A DNA stretch of 64,000 nucleotides from Symsagittifera roscoffensis (Eukaryota > Xenacoelomorpha > Acoela > Convolutidae). The stretch lies in assembly GCF_963678635.1 (NCBI RefSeq), contig NC_087069.1, positions 8,814,633 through 8,878,632 of the forward strand, given 5' to 3'. The stretch's first letter is position 1, and each line of letters opens with the position of its first letter. Below the pieces are notes generated by a model. That model had not been told where the DNA came from. It saw nothing but the letters and a program-made list of their open reading frames with translations, and made no database searches. Position numbers and translations under genes: made by a program. This document shows, in pieces, positions 29,901 through 39,227 of this stretch.

Positions 29901-31391
29901 GAATCGATTCAGCAATATCTCGAAGATCTTGTCCGCGGTATCGCGTTCTTCTTCTTTCTTCGCAACCACGCATTTTAATGCTGTGCCTTCTAAATTGCTG
30001 AGTATGGCTGTGCATGCTTGTCTTTCATCGTTCAAGTTGTCCTGCTCTAGATGTAATCTCATCACTTCCACCCACGTGTCAATGCATCCATCTGAGTCGT
30101 CTTTGAATTCTTTTGGCTTCTTGAATGTTTTTCTTGATTTCCCATCTCTCCTATCGCTCGAGTTAGTGTTCCTCGTGGCGAAGGCCTCTAGAGTCCTGTT
30201 CATCATCTCCCAAGTGTTTGCCCATGTCATAGCATCCGGACCTGCGTTGCTGTTAGCTGTTGAGTCCCCCGGACCAGTCGTTGTACTTGACATTCCATTC
30301 TTCATGATTGTTTTAGCAGCTGTTGGTGCTATGCTCACCGTATCCCGGGTTAAGGGCAACGGTGTCGATTGCCGTTTGTTCCTTTGTGGTTCCACAAAGT
30401 CAACTCTGGTGCCTTGCGCGCGATCCGCTGCCGGTCTTTCTTGTGAGGTAGAATTACTCAAGATTGCATCCAATTTCGCCTGTATTGCACACGAACTCTC
30501 GGCCTGATTTTTGCTCATTGTGTCCATTCTCTTTTCCAGGCTACCTAATTGGCTGTTGACATCATCATATCGGTTTTTTAACTGTTGCAAATCTTTTTTG
30601 ATGTTCTTATCTCGTTCTTCATTGGTGGCTTCTACATTATCTGACATTTCCTTGAGTCTCTCTTCTGTTGCCTTGGCCAGGTTAAAATAACTATCCAGAT
30701 ACTCGTTTTTGTTGTATCTTAATTCTTTTCTTATCACTTCTCTGTCCTCTTCGCTGTGCTTCAGCTTTTTGTCGATCTGATTCAGTTTCGCCATCAAGTC
30801 ACCTAGCTCAAGAGTAGCCTCTTCATGGTCAGCCGTCGGTTTTTCTTCGTCCGTCGCTTCTCCTCTAGTTTGTCCCTCTCTCGGATTGGCTTCTGTCGTC
30901 TTCGTGCTCACTGTTCCAAATGTTCGTGCTCTCTCAGCTTTTGGTTCTTCAGTCACGTTCTCTTTCGTTTTTATTCCGACCATCATCGCCAACCTTTCTG
31001 TAAAAGATGTCTTTTTTACTTGAGAGTCTTCTTTCACCGTTTCTTCGGTGTTGCCTATTGCATCTTCCACGTTGTCTATTGGTAAGAATTCTATGGGTTT
31101 CGAGTTTGGTTCTTCTGCATTGGGCATTGGAGTTGACTCCGTCGCTATTTTCCTTGTTTCATCAACACTTTGATCAGGTGTCTCTAGATCAATCTCGATG
31201 GTGGGTTCTACTCGTTCCCCTTCCATGCCCTCTCTTGCTCTGTTCTCCGCTGTACTCCTTGTGCTGACCATGTTAACTGAAAAGTTCTTCTTTTTTATCT
31301 TTGGGCCCATTGATGTTGTTTTGCGTAGCGACGAATTATACTTTGCTTCGGTAGGTCTTTTTTCAGCTACCGGTACCCTTCTCCGCCTCAT
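26895..31391 (-). CDS. Gag-protease-RT polyprotein of element 1
   Basis: It starts at an ATG (31389-31391). Residues 1-190 are acidic and low-complexity; a coiled coil covers about 195-310; the gag core 400-600; CCHC knuckles CANCGSADHHVADC (629-642) and CFFCNQEGHFRMDC (681-694); the aspartic protease LLDTGA (986-991) with ILGRDF (1061-1066); RT from about 1320 with TTLDLGSAFWQVPL and the YVDD active site (1474-1477). It forms the particle and copies RNA to DNA. Gag and pol are in one frame with no frameshift or stop between them. RT ends early at residue 1498: after DHIERLD the frame runs into a TAA at 26895-26897, and the thumb lies in another phase downstream, so RT is broken by a deletion of about 25 nt. 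Confidence 0.9.
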   Translation of the reverse strand: MRRRRVPVAEKRPTEAKYNSSLRKTTSMGPKIKKKNFSVNMVSTRSTAENRAREGMEGERVEPTIEIDLETPDQSVDETRKIATESTPMPNAEEPNSKPIEFLPIDNVEDAIGNTEETVKEDSQVKKTSFTERLAMMVGIKTKENVTEEPKAERARTFGTVSTKTTEANPREGQTRGEATDEEKPTADHEEATLELGDLMAKLNQIDKKLKHSEEDREVIRKELRYNKNEYLDSYFNLAKATEERLKEMSDNVEATNEERDKNIKKDLQQLKNRYDDVNSQLGSLEKRMDTMSKNQAESSCAIQAKLDAILSNSTSQERPAADRAQGTRVDFVEPQRNKRQSTPLPLTRDTVSIAPTAAKTIMKNGMSSTTTGPGDSTANSNAGPDAMTWANTWEMMNRTLEAFATRNTNSSDRRDGKSRKTFKKPKEFKDDSDGCIDTWVEVMRLHLEQDNLNDERQACTAILSNLEGTALKCVVAKKEEERDTADKIFEILLNRFGSGMKGHQAMMRFEKRRQRDDESIDRFLDDLESLRRRSDPEESTNRRNFSIASKFIDGVKSDDLRTMLATYYTLSKDSAPTPEEMRQKSREYMLMKPKKYSYSENRNTQGGSQPQRSSWYKPRDDMDKRRSCANCGSADHHVADCTTYKQGMKSLGYAPDEEDMSQMEEHEYYSGLIIKIGARCFFCNQEGHFRMDCPLFWEAVKDQSHPKHKLALAAVQNQRNRQNEFESRNLGAPSTELPTKTVKAVSHVNDAIESAAGNSLEINYEKAATEAIAKVKQDLAAKEIEQRLKLEIKRQNFNEALTGSKQIPEAVPGSTKTGNCNTVKMVTGKPFGISRIGARIMSIITVGGHEVTRNLGEPSDQTIMHIDVYADYLSGISPQTTSRALRALLMRGGSKSVRVDSRYTEAYGPHEVMLNIDGINIYTKTMITCDEDLIGQIYVGKEELKVRSIGHCAMLEEDAMHIGTEADVTGHVLDISGKKTQLRGLLDTGAVLSVIPIETWEKMGFDKGDLIDSRIRLSAANKGALRVLGRTPIIALNLGERNLWMSFIVVENLDESDQFILGRDFIRNFDVTIDLNNAMFRIRNPDRRYAIKPVNLIMVNENKAPVFLSRRVRLKANEAAIVSLRMKNYNELSDNKQVCIVPNPNSQSAAVLGRSFSITKSGLCVSVLLNTLDIPITIQRGRKLGYALPVKTRYETIENSKQNEVVDCPNHRDKICILRRLQKIKDSSGLIKSLKSETDDGLSSCSNFPERPTLDEMQNEKPVLPEIEYLRGKLKDEQLEAIKDVLERNEDVFSRHKADIGCCNFVEHEIELEENAVPHREGARRMTPHKSDACRKEIETLLEYDMIEPSKSPWACGVVMAKKKGDQLRFCCEFRYLNSVTVKDAYPIPRIDESLSKLGDAKFFTTLDLGSAFWQVPLRKQDRDKTGFACELGLFQWKRMPFGLCNATATFQRLMAHALIGVTKKYGNLVMCYVDDVVIATPTLEDHIERLDTRGRG

Positions 31392-31759
31392 TATTTCTAT
31401 TTACAATTGCTTTTATTTACAATTTTACTATATACACAATCCTATTCTAAGAATAAAATCTTTCGGGAAGGAAGAAAAAAATATATACAACGTGGTGAAA
31501 ACCTTGTTTCAGTTCTCTTTATTAACTTTTCGAGAAACTTTCCTTATTTGTGGTCTCAACCGTACCTGGTTCCAATTAGTCTTGTTCTATCTTAATTCTG
31601 TCTTAAAACACTTCTTGTAATTTTACTTCAATTTTTACACTGTCCCAAGACTTCCAATTGCCGTCCCTACTCTCCTTTGTACCGTCCCAGGCTTCTTTCT
31701 CCTGTTCCAAGACTGTTCGGTACCGTCCCAGTACTTTCCGGCAGTGTCCCAAGACTCTT

Positions 31760-32992
31760 GTCCATGACTACTGTCCCAAGGCTAGTGTCCCAAGACTACT
31801 GTCCCAAGACTAGTGTCCCAAGACTACTGTCCCAAGACTAGTGTCCCAAGACTAGTGTCCCAAGACTACTGTCCCAAGACTACTGTCCCAAGACTATTGT
31901 CCCAAGACCCTTGTCCCAAGACTCCTGTCCCAAGACCCTGTCCCAAGACCCTGTCCCAAGACCCTGTCCCAAGACCTTGTCCCAAGACCCTGTCCCAAGA
32001 CCCTGTCCCAAGACCCTGTCCCAAGACCTTGTCCCAAGACCTTGTCCCAAGACCCTTGTCCCAAGACCTTGTCCCAAGACCTTGTCCCAAGACCCCGTCC
32101 CAAGACCCCGTCCCAAGACCTTGTCCCAAGACCCTGTCCCAAGACCCTGTCCCAAGACCCTTGTCCCAAGACCTTGTCCCAAGACCTTGTCCCAAGACCC
32201 TGTCCCAAGACCCTTGTCCCAAGACCCTGTCCCAAGACCCTGTCCCAAGACCACTGTCCCAAGACTGTACTGTCCCAAGACTGTCCCCAGACTGCTCTGT
32301 CCTAAGACTTCTTCGGCACTGTCCCAAGACTGTTGACAAGCGTCTGGGTGGTTGGACTTCTTTCCTCTCGTTATGGGGACTTATTGATTCGCCGTACCTC
32401 GTACCACCACTGTCCCAAGACTAGTGTCCCAAGACTAGTGTCCCAAGACTACTGTCCCAAGACTACTGTCCCAAGACTATTGTCCCAAGACCCTTGTCCC
32501 AAGACTCCTGTCCCAAGACCCTGTCCCAAGACCCTGTCCCAAGACCCTGTCCCAAGACCTTGTCCCAAGACCCTGTCCCAAGACCCTGTCCCAAGACCCT
32601 GTCCCAAGACCTTGTCCCAAGACCTTGTCCCAAGACCCTTGTCCCAAGACCTTGTCCCAAGACCTTGTCCCAAGACCCCGTCCCAAGACCCCGTCCCAAG
32701 ACCTTGTCCCAAGACCCTGTCCCAAGACCCTGTCCCAAGACCCTTGTCCCAAGACCTTGTCCCAAGACCTTGTCCCAAGACCCTGTCCCAAGACCCTTGT
32801 CCCAAAACCCTGTCCCAAGACCCTGTCCCAAGACCACTGTCCCAAGACTGTACTGTCCCAAGACTGTCCCCAGACTGCTCTGTCCTAAGACTTCTTCGGC
32901 ACTGTCCCAAGACTGTTGACAAGCGTCTGGGTGGTTGGCTTCTTTCCTCTCGTTATGGGGACTTATTGATTCGTCGTACCTTGTACCACCAC
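31760..32992. repeat. TGTCCCAAGAC minisatellite with a 583-bp block duplication
   Basis: An 11-bp core TGTCCCAAGAC, spaced by 2 to 5 variable bases (CC, CTT, TACT, CTAG), is repeated dozens of times. The array consists of two blocks of 583 bp (about 31827-32409 and 32410-32992), each ending with the same non-repeat 76-bp tail (from GACAAGCGTCTGGG to ACCACCAC). The two blocks differ at only a few bases. Degenerate cores continue leftward to about 31640. Confidence 0.95.
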
Positions 32993-33780
32993 TCAAGCTC
33001 TAGTAAAATTTTCCCAAAATCCTTTCTTAAAAGCCAAATGCTGACCCCCTTTTTTCTTATTTCTCTTTTTGGCTACCTCTATTTCAATGTTCCAAGTAAC
33101 TTGAGACCAAAACCTGTGCGCAGGTATCTTGTGATCACCTGTTCGTACAAAATTTTAACACAAATCCTCACCAAAATGCAACAAAAATCTAAGCAAGAAA
33201 AAGTAATAAAAACAGAAAGATGAGCCCACCTACAAATGTCTACCTTCTATCGAAAAAAATGTCTGGTACCTAATTGCCACGCGTTTCCTTCCCCCCTTCT
33301 AGCGATCTTGTGGGGTATCACAAAAAAAACTGTCTATGTCCGTTCCCCCCTACCGATCCGACCAGGGTACCTACCTTAACCTAATTCCAATTTTGGATAT
33401 CCGCTTCCTATGACCAACGCGTGTAAATGACTAATGTAACTAAATCAACGATGTCGACTAATTAGTTACTCTAATTTCCCCCCTTTTTACAATTTACTAC
33501 CGCCAACCTCTAACTTAACCAGCCCCCCTTCTAACCTCCCCCCTTTTTAGCCCCCCTTCTTAAGCCTAAAATCACCTTAAGCGCCGGGTGCTAAACCTCT
33601 CAAGAGAAAACCGTAGACCTGTCTCCAGGCCTGCTCAAGTAAAAACGTTTCTCAAAACCGGGGGATATCGCTTATCCAATTTTACACTTATTTCCTATAA
33701 TGTATTGTGAATTGTAACGATACCCGTTCTGCCCAACTTGAGAACTCGAGAATTGCCAAATCCTTCTTGGCTGCTTTCCC

Positions 33781-34043
33781 ACTCGACTGGTCACCTGTTC
33801 CAGTCCAGTCTCCTATTGGTTCAGCTCAAGTGTCCCTGAACCACTTTCCCACTCGGCTGGTCACCTCTTCCAGTCAAGTCTCCCATTGGTTCAGCTCAAG
33901 TGTCCCTGAACCACTTTCCCACTCGGCTGGTCACCTCTTCCAGTCAAGTCTCCTATTGGTTCAGCTCAAGTGTCCCTGAACCACTTTCCCACTCGGCTGG
34001 TCACCTCTTCCAGTCAAGTCTCCTATTGGTCCAGCTAAGTTCC
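33781..34043. repeat. 70-bp tandem repeat, nearly four copies
   Basis: The motif ACTCGGCTGGTCACC recurs at 33781, 33851, 33921 and 33991, exactly 70 bp apart; each unit contains TCAAGTGTCCCTGAACCAC. The last copy decays after CCAGCTAAG. Confidence 0.95.
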
Positions 34044-34501
34044 AAGCTATCTGAAAACCCTTGACAGCGCCCCACTTCGGGCACTTTATTCAGTTTACTG
34101 GTTTAAATTGCTAGGTTGATCGAAACGATCGAACTTGTAAAACAGTATGGGTATACTATTTAATTAATATAAAGGTTTGATCCAACTAATCTGGTGTCAA
34201 AGTCACTGTCTTTTTTCGTTTTATGGTTTTTGTTCCTTTTTCTATTCTTTTTTGGTTTTTGTTTTGCTTTTTGTCTTTTTGCTCGTGTTTTTGTCCCCCT
34301 AGTTGCCCCCCTTTACTCGGTTAGCTAAGCCTCGTTCGGAGAGCGTACCAGGGAATTTTCTCGAGTTTTCTTAAAAAGCTATCACGGTACAACCGGAAGG
34401 TTTGCACGTTCCTGTCGAACCGTACCGCCGGTACTCTAGAATGGGCATTCAGCCCGAAGCTGTCTCAAGTGGGTTCGACTCCGTAGTCTTGATGTCGTAA
34501 A

Positions 34502-34516
34502 CACCCAGGAGCGCCA
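34502..34516 (-). promoter_or_regulatory. Primer-binding site of element 1
   Basis: On the minus strand TGGCGCTCCTGGGTG begins 11 nt inside the 5' LTR and matches the site of element 2 over 15 nt. It implies a tRNA whose 3' end reads CACCCAGGAGCG plus CCA; the tRNA was not identified. Confidence 0.75.
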
Positions 34517-34527
34517 TAAAAACACTA

Positions 34528-35432
34528 TGTAACATTCGTCTACTGCAGTCACACATGAGGCTTAAGAAAAATAGGCCCTATAACCACTGGCTCAAGGGTC
34601 AGGGACACCATCTCTTGTGTTTTTTTACCTCAAGAACGGTCGGAGCCAGTTCGGTTCGTTTGTGACATGAGACTACGACCCGTTACAGCTTAAAGGCTAC
34701 TACTAAAATATCCCCCCACTCTAGAATTAGAAACGTCCCCATACTTAGGTCTCTAGATACCCAAAATACATGAACGCCGTTAAAAACCGGGTTGGAACAA
34801 TCCGTTAAGTTACTTTTTATTAGACAGTGGAACCTTGATCCATTTCAGATGGATCAACCTAAAACTCGCCTTACCTCAACATAACCATTATAAAACACAC
34901 TCTAGGAATTTAAATTAAGTACTCACATTGTAGCACGCTCAAGAACCAGGAAGTAAATAAGTCGGTAAGCAACTCAAGAATTAATAAAGTAACTAAAATG
35001 AGTTTAACGTTAGTCAGTTTTAATAATAAGAACAAGTTTTTACTCTAGACTGTAAGTTCTCGTGAACCATTGGGACACTCTAGCTGTCCACCTTTCCACC
35101 GAAGGTTCACTCTGGTCCAGTTAATAATAGTACTCCAGTCACAACAATCCAGTTCGTGGGAATGCTCTCGTCTCTGTTTTAGATGGGACAGCTCTACTCT
35201 TGTTCTATTGTGACAGAAATTGCGAATAGCAATCTCCCACTGTTTTATTTAGTAACTTTCCCGCGATTGTTACTCGATCGTTCTGACTTCTCTTTTTCTG
35301 ATTTTCAGTTATCGCGAGAAAATCGTGCATGACAGGTTCCATTCGAAATTTTGAAAAACTAAATTTCACTCCAAAATCAAGTGTTTTTTTCTTCTCTCAA
35401 GGTCAAACTTCCGAATATGACCGACTGGCACA
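34528..35432 (-). repeat. 5' LTR of element 1
   Basis: This 905-bp repeat is bounded by TGTAACATTCG on the left and GGCACA on the right of the plus strand, which is TG...CA in element sense. It would carry the promoter; TTTATAATGG on the minus strand near 34886 is a possible TATA-like box, not proven. Confidence 0.95.
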
Positions 35433-35437
35433 TGTGC

Positions 35438-35457
35438 CAGTCTGGCAGAATGGCACA
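35438..35457 (-). repeat. Displaced tip of the element 2 LTR
   Basis: Directly after the putative target duplication TGTGC, 20 bp ending GGCACA complete the LTR left at 11889, with the same terminal hexamer as the element 1 LTR. This places element 1 inside the LTR of element 2. Confidence 0.6.
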
Positions 35458-35642
35458 TAGAGGGGGGATTTTGGTACTGGCCTTTAAGCTGTAACGGGTT
35501 TTAGTCTCATGTCGCAAGTGAACCATATCGGCTTCGACCGCTTGAGGTAGAAAAACACAAGAGATAGTGTCTCTGACTCTTAAGCCAATGGTTATAGGCC
35601 TTTTTTTTAAACCTCATGTGACTTAAGTAGGCGACTTTTACA
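35458..35642 (+). repeat. Inverted LTR fragment of the same family
   Basis: Read on the plus strand, CCTTTAAGCTGTAACGGG, AAAACACAAGAGAT, GTTATAGGCC and ACCTCATGTG match the reverse complement of the element 1 LTR (11893-12090), ending TTTTACA. It is a diverged, truncated LTR in the opposite orientation. Confidence 0.8.
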
Positions 35643-35699
35643 AAGTTTAATAATACTTAGTTAAAATTTTTTGCAATTTTTATATCATGGGTTAACATT

Positions 35700-36611
35700 T
35701 GTAACATTCGCCCGGAAGATACATATCAACGGAAAATAAAGCTAGGTCCTAAGACGACTGGCCAACGTCTAAACAGAACTTTACGTGTTTTTCACCCTCT
35801 CTACCAAAGCCAGTTCTTTTGGTGGTCTTTTCCAACATCGGGTCGACAAAAACGTTACTGCTTTTAGCTTCGGTCAAAGCACTCAAATAAACTTAATTAC
35901 ATGCAAAATTAGTGAGCTCATGGCTGGGACTCATTATCCCCAGACCACGAGGTCACTCCTAAAAACAGGGCTACCACTACTTATTGAATTATTATTGTTT
36001 TTGTTCAGTAGATAAAAATCATCATCTCCATCGAAGATGGATCACCCTTTCACCCAACTCCTAGCTTCTGATCCTTATCAAAATGACTTCAGTTGTTAAT
36101 TAAATTCAACTCAGGACATGACAAGGAAGCTTAAAATTAATACAAGATAAAAAAAGTTCCAGTCCCGAAACCCCTCCGGATTCTCGAATCCGGTGAAATA
36201 AGAGTCCTATCTTCCTTCTGGAAGGCAGTCCTCCACCCTTCACTGTTGTTCGCAATGGCCTTGCAACTATTGTAGCGACACAATAGTTGCAACTCGGAGC
36301 GGGCTCTGCGACTTCTGCAACTCGTTGTTAATTTTCAATCACAATCTTCGTTGTGATCGCTATCGCAACTAATGTTGTTGTGTTTCTTTTCTGTTTTTCC
36401 AAAATGACCGTTTTTGACGTTTCTGAGAATTGTTACGTCATCACTTCGAAAATTTAAAATTTAGGAATTTCCGAATCCTTCAGCCTTCACGATTTGTCCA
36501 ATCGTTCGAATAACGTTCTTAATCCTTCTAAATCGCCAATTCAGAAGGTTCGCTGCTAAAAACTCGAAATCGCCGAATCTGCATTTTGGTAAATTCTGGT
36601 CGAATGTCACA
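35700..36611 (-). repeat. Solo or unpaired LTR, related to the element 2 LTR
   Basis: It starts TGTAACATTCGCCC like 11032 and follows that LTR with substitutions and indels (AGATGGATCACCCTTTC, TTAATTAA, AAATGACCGTTTTT). It ends at GTCACA, about 912 bp, and no primer site is found on its left. There is no clear target duplication. It is older than the other LTRs. Confidence 0.7.
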
Positions 36612-37877
36612 ATTTCATTGAATAATTTACGTAGCGCTGCAATTTTGCTGCTGGTTGAACAGGAATCAAGAACTTGGTTGATCAGTTTTCAGTTTTGCTG
36701 AATTGTTTTCAGAAGCGAGTGAAGATTTTGGGATGTTTTTCTTGTTTGGCTTGTATTAAATGACCAATTGTTCACGACTATGTTGTTAGTTTTGCCAATT
36801 ATCTTAATTTTTTTATTGCGATAAGCTAAAATTTGACTATGCTCACTTTCATCTTTTGTTTGCACTCTGACCTGAACGATTACGTTTTCGGCACATTTTT
36901 AGCTGTAAAATTACGAACAAGTTTCTTTTCTAATTGGCAGATGTTGGTGAAGATCGTGAGAAATTAAAGGTATTAGCATTGAAAACTTGGGTTGTAGGTC
37001 AGCGCGTTGTAATTACTGAAACTAAGGGAGAACGAAAAGAGTTTTACAGAACTCTGATTCAAGTTAATTATCTTTGGTGAAAGTAAAAATAACTTTTGTC
37101 GTTCTCTTTCCGCGGTCAATTTTTTTTTACAAGTGAAACAAAATGATCTGTTTTATCAAATGTATCAAAACAAAATTCGTTTCCGTTTGTTTCAGAGTTA
37201 CGATTGAGGTAATCCGTATGAGTTTTTGCCGAAGCTCTCACTCGCGCTTGATCCTTCTGGCCGAAAATTTTCAAAACATATGGAGCAATATTGGACTCCA
37301 ACTTGTATTTTTCTGATTTGTTCATGTTATTTATGTTACAATGACGCATGAGTTTTATCCTGCATGCGTTATTGGTTGTTAATTGTCAAAAATCAATTAA
37401 AATTTTTTAATAGATTAATCAACTTTGTTTCTCTACTCGCAACGTTAAAAAGTTCGATTCGCTTTCAACGCATACTACCTCATATTTTCCTTTATCAAAC
37501 AAATTCAAGTCCTCTCTGAGTTTCGGAGCCAATTTTATTGTTATAAATTAGAAAACAACGTCACCTTTCTGTTTTATTGATGATTGTCTATCAAATCTAA
37601 ACATCACATGTTTTTTGGTTCTAAATCCTACAAATTAAATTATTTTTTTTTGTAAGTCATATTTCCGAAATTCTGAAACCGTATTCTAACCCATTTCCTT
37701 CAAAAATTCACCTGCATGCGTTGACGAATAATTGAAACCGGTCGCCGTTTTTTCGAGATTTCGAAAAACGTTTTCGAAATAAAGTCAAATTGCAATTAGT
37801 TGTGACTAGTTCTATCGAATGTGCTTTGTCTAATCATGACAATCGTTTAGCCATCATTTCTCTTAGTTTTTCAGGTC
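36612..37877. other. Region upstream of the ITPase gene
   Basis: No gene is recognised. A strong 3' splice signal (TTTTTCAG at 37867-37874) lies three bases before the ITPase ATG, so a 5' untranslated exon or a trans-splicing leader is expected upstream; the exon could not be located. Confidence 0.4.
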
Positions 37878-39227
37878 ATGAAGTGCTTGAAGTTGGTATC
37901 TAGTAGTCAAAATAAAGTCAAGGAAATTCGGTACAATCTCAGAAACACGGATATCGAAATTGAAGCTGTTGATATTGATCTTCCGGAATATCAAGCAGGA
38001 ATGATTAGATGATGTCTGCAAAGTGTTATAAAGCAAAAGTGTACACAAGTTAGAACTATGGTATAGCTTGGGGTCTGTTCCGAGTGGGCTCAACTTGTTG
38101 AAAGATGCTCACTCGGTGTTGAGTGCTGCATCACATGAAGGCTATTTGTACCTTGATTTGGAATTCGTAATAGCCTTTCAATGAGTTTTTGGGTCGAGAA
38201 AAATGTGATCTGATTTGTTCTACTGCGTATGATCATTTAATAAATTTGCTACTAGAGAAGTGGATGGGAAAGAAAAAGGATTATTCTGATTTTGCTCTTT
38301 TATAAAATGGTTTCTTTGAGCGATTGTTTTCTTACTGATGAAAAGTAATTTAAATCCTCTCTCATACTCAACATAATGGCGACAGATTTTTAGCAGACAG
38401 GTTTTTTAGCAGACAGGTTTTTTAGTAGACCAGTTTTTAGAAGACTTAAAACAAATAACAAGTCCGAACGCTATCTTTAAGCGCGGAATCGGTATGTAGG
38501 GACCGCTTGCTCGGCTAGGTTCTGAAATGCTATCGATCACAGTCTGCAACAAGCCCTATATTTTACTTTTTCAGCGAAAAACTGGTCTGCTAGAAAACAG
38601 GTCCTTCTCGAAACAGTATATGCTTCATACGCAACTGAATACTCGTATTAGTATACAAATCTTTTTGCACAAGTGGCTTTGCTAATTTAATAGGCATGTT
38701 GCAAGCATATCCGAAATTGTTTTTTTTTCTTACATATTTGAAAGCGGCCATTAAAATCTAATCATTCCAGCGCTTCAACAGAATCTCCCGAAGAAGTAGC
38801 GCGCCTTAAAACCTTAGAGGCAGTTAAAACCTTGAACTCGGGTCCTGTAATAATCGAAGATACCAGTCTGTGTTTCAACGCATTGAATGGACTCCCTGGT
38901 GTTTATATCAAATGGTTTCTGAAAAAGTTGGGACCTGAAGGCCTGTTTAAACTACTGGGTGCTTATGATGACAAAAGTGCAGTAGCTCAAACTATTTTTG
39001 GATACTGTGAAGGTCCAGGAGAACCTGTCAAATTGTTTCCGGGCAAAATAGACGGCGAAATAGTGTCACCTCGTGGATCCAGGGAGTTTGGCTTTGATCC
39101 TTGTTTTCTGCCTAAGGACTCAAGTTTGACTTACGGCGAAATGACGAAAGACGATAAAGATAAAATTTCGCATCGTGTAAAAGCCTTAGCAGGTTTAGTG
39201 GAGTACCTGGGAAGTCAAAACTCATGA
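37878..39227 (+). CDS. ITPA: Inosine triphosphate pyrophosphatase (ITPase), two exons
   Basis: Coding exons are 37878-37998 and 38782-39227, giving 188 residues, the usual length of about 190. ITPase hydrolyses ITP, XTP and dITP to monophosphates in the cytosol and keeps deaminated purines out of nucleic acids. Family signatures seen: SSSQNKVKEI near the N-terminus (SXXTGN-type substrate loop, here without the usual TGN), DIDLPEYQ, VIIEDTSLCFNALNGLPG, GVYIKWFLKKLG, FGFDPCFLP and ISHRVKAL. The frame resumes correctly only if the intron runs from GAATGA at 37999 to AACAG at 38781, so it has GA instead of GT at its start. The protein otherwise looks intact. It ends 1.2 kb from the end of the convergent P450 gene. 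Confidence 0.9.
38386..38603. repeat. Small inverted-repeat element in the ITPase intron
   Basis: Three or four 16-bp units of TTTTTTAGCAGACAGG run from 38386 to 38446. An inverted partner (AAAAACTGGTCTGCTAG) lies at 38577-38603. The same TTTTAGCAGACC motif bounds another repeat at 55809-56650, so this is a dispersed MITE-like family. Confidence 0.6.

Larger units (their letters stand above)
31392..34501 (-). other. Element 1 leader (5' untranslated region), 3.1 kb
   Basis: No credible coding sequence is seen. The long frames on both strands between 31800 and 32990 come from the short-period minisatellite alone. The leader also holds a 70-bp tandem repeat and a pyrimidine-rich stretch at 34200-34310. 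Confidence 0.75.
11893..35432 (-). mobile_element. Element 1: giant (23.5 kb) Ty3/gypsy LTR retrotransposon
   Basis: Two 905-bp direct repeats (34528-35432 and 11893-12797) bound the element; I saw only two base differences between them, so the insertion is recent. On the minus strand each LTR starts TGTGCCAG and ends GTTACA. Inside are a primer-binding site, a 3.1-kb leader, gag-protease-RT (31391-26895), RNase H (26907-25297), integrase plus tail (25384-22607) and an extra frame (22106-13227). A possible 5-bp target duplication TGTGC lies at 11885-11889 and 35433-35437, with three extra bases TGT on the left side. RT-RNase H-integrase order, the YVDD motif and the GPF module place it in Ty3/gypsy. 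Coding damage makes this copy probably non-autonomous. Confidence 0.93.

Noticed and set aside
31640-33000. The minisatellite as a possible CRISPR array
   Set aside because: The units are 13-16 bp with 2-5-bp spacers of limited variety, in a eukaryotic retroelement; no unique spacers and no cas genes.
31813-33223. Several long open frames of 87-296 codons on both strands (repeats of CPKTLSQD and SWDRVLGQG)
   Set aside because: They are products of the short-period minisatellite, which is open in many frames; mirror frames exist on the other strand and there is no start context or flanking gene.
11893-34527. Frequent CTCAAG hexamer in element 1
   Set aside because: It appears common by eye, but I could not count it against base composition, so no claim is made.
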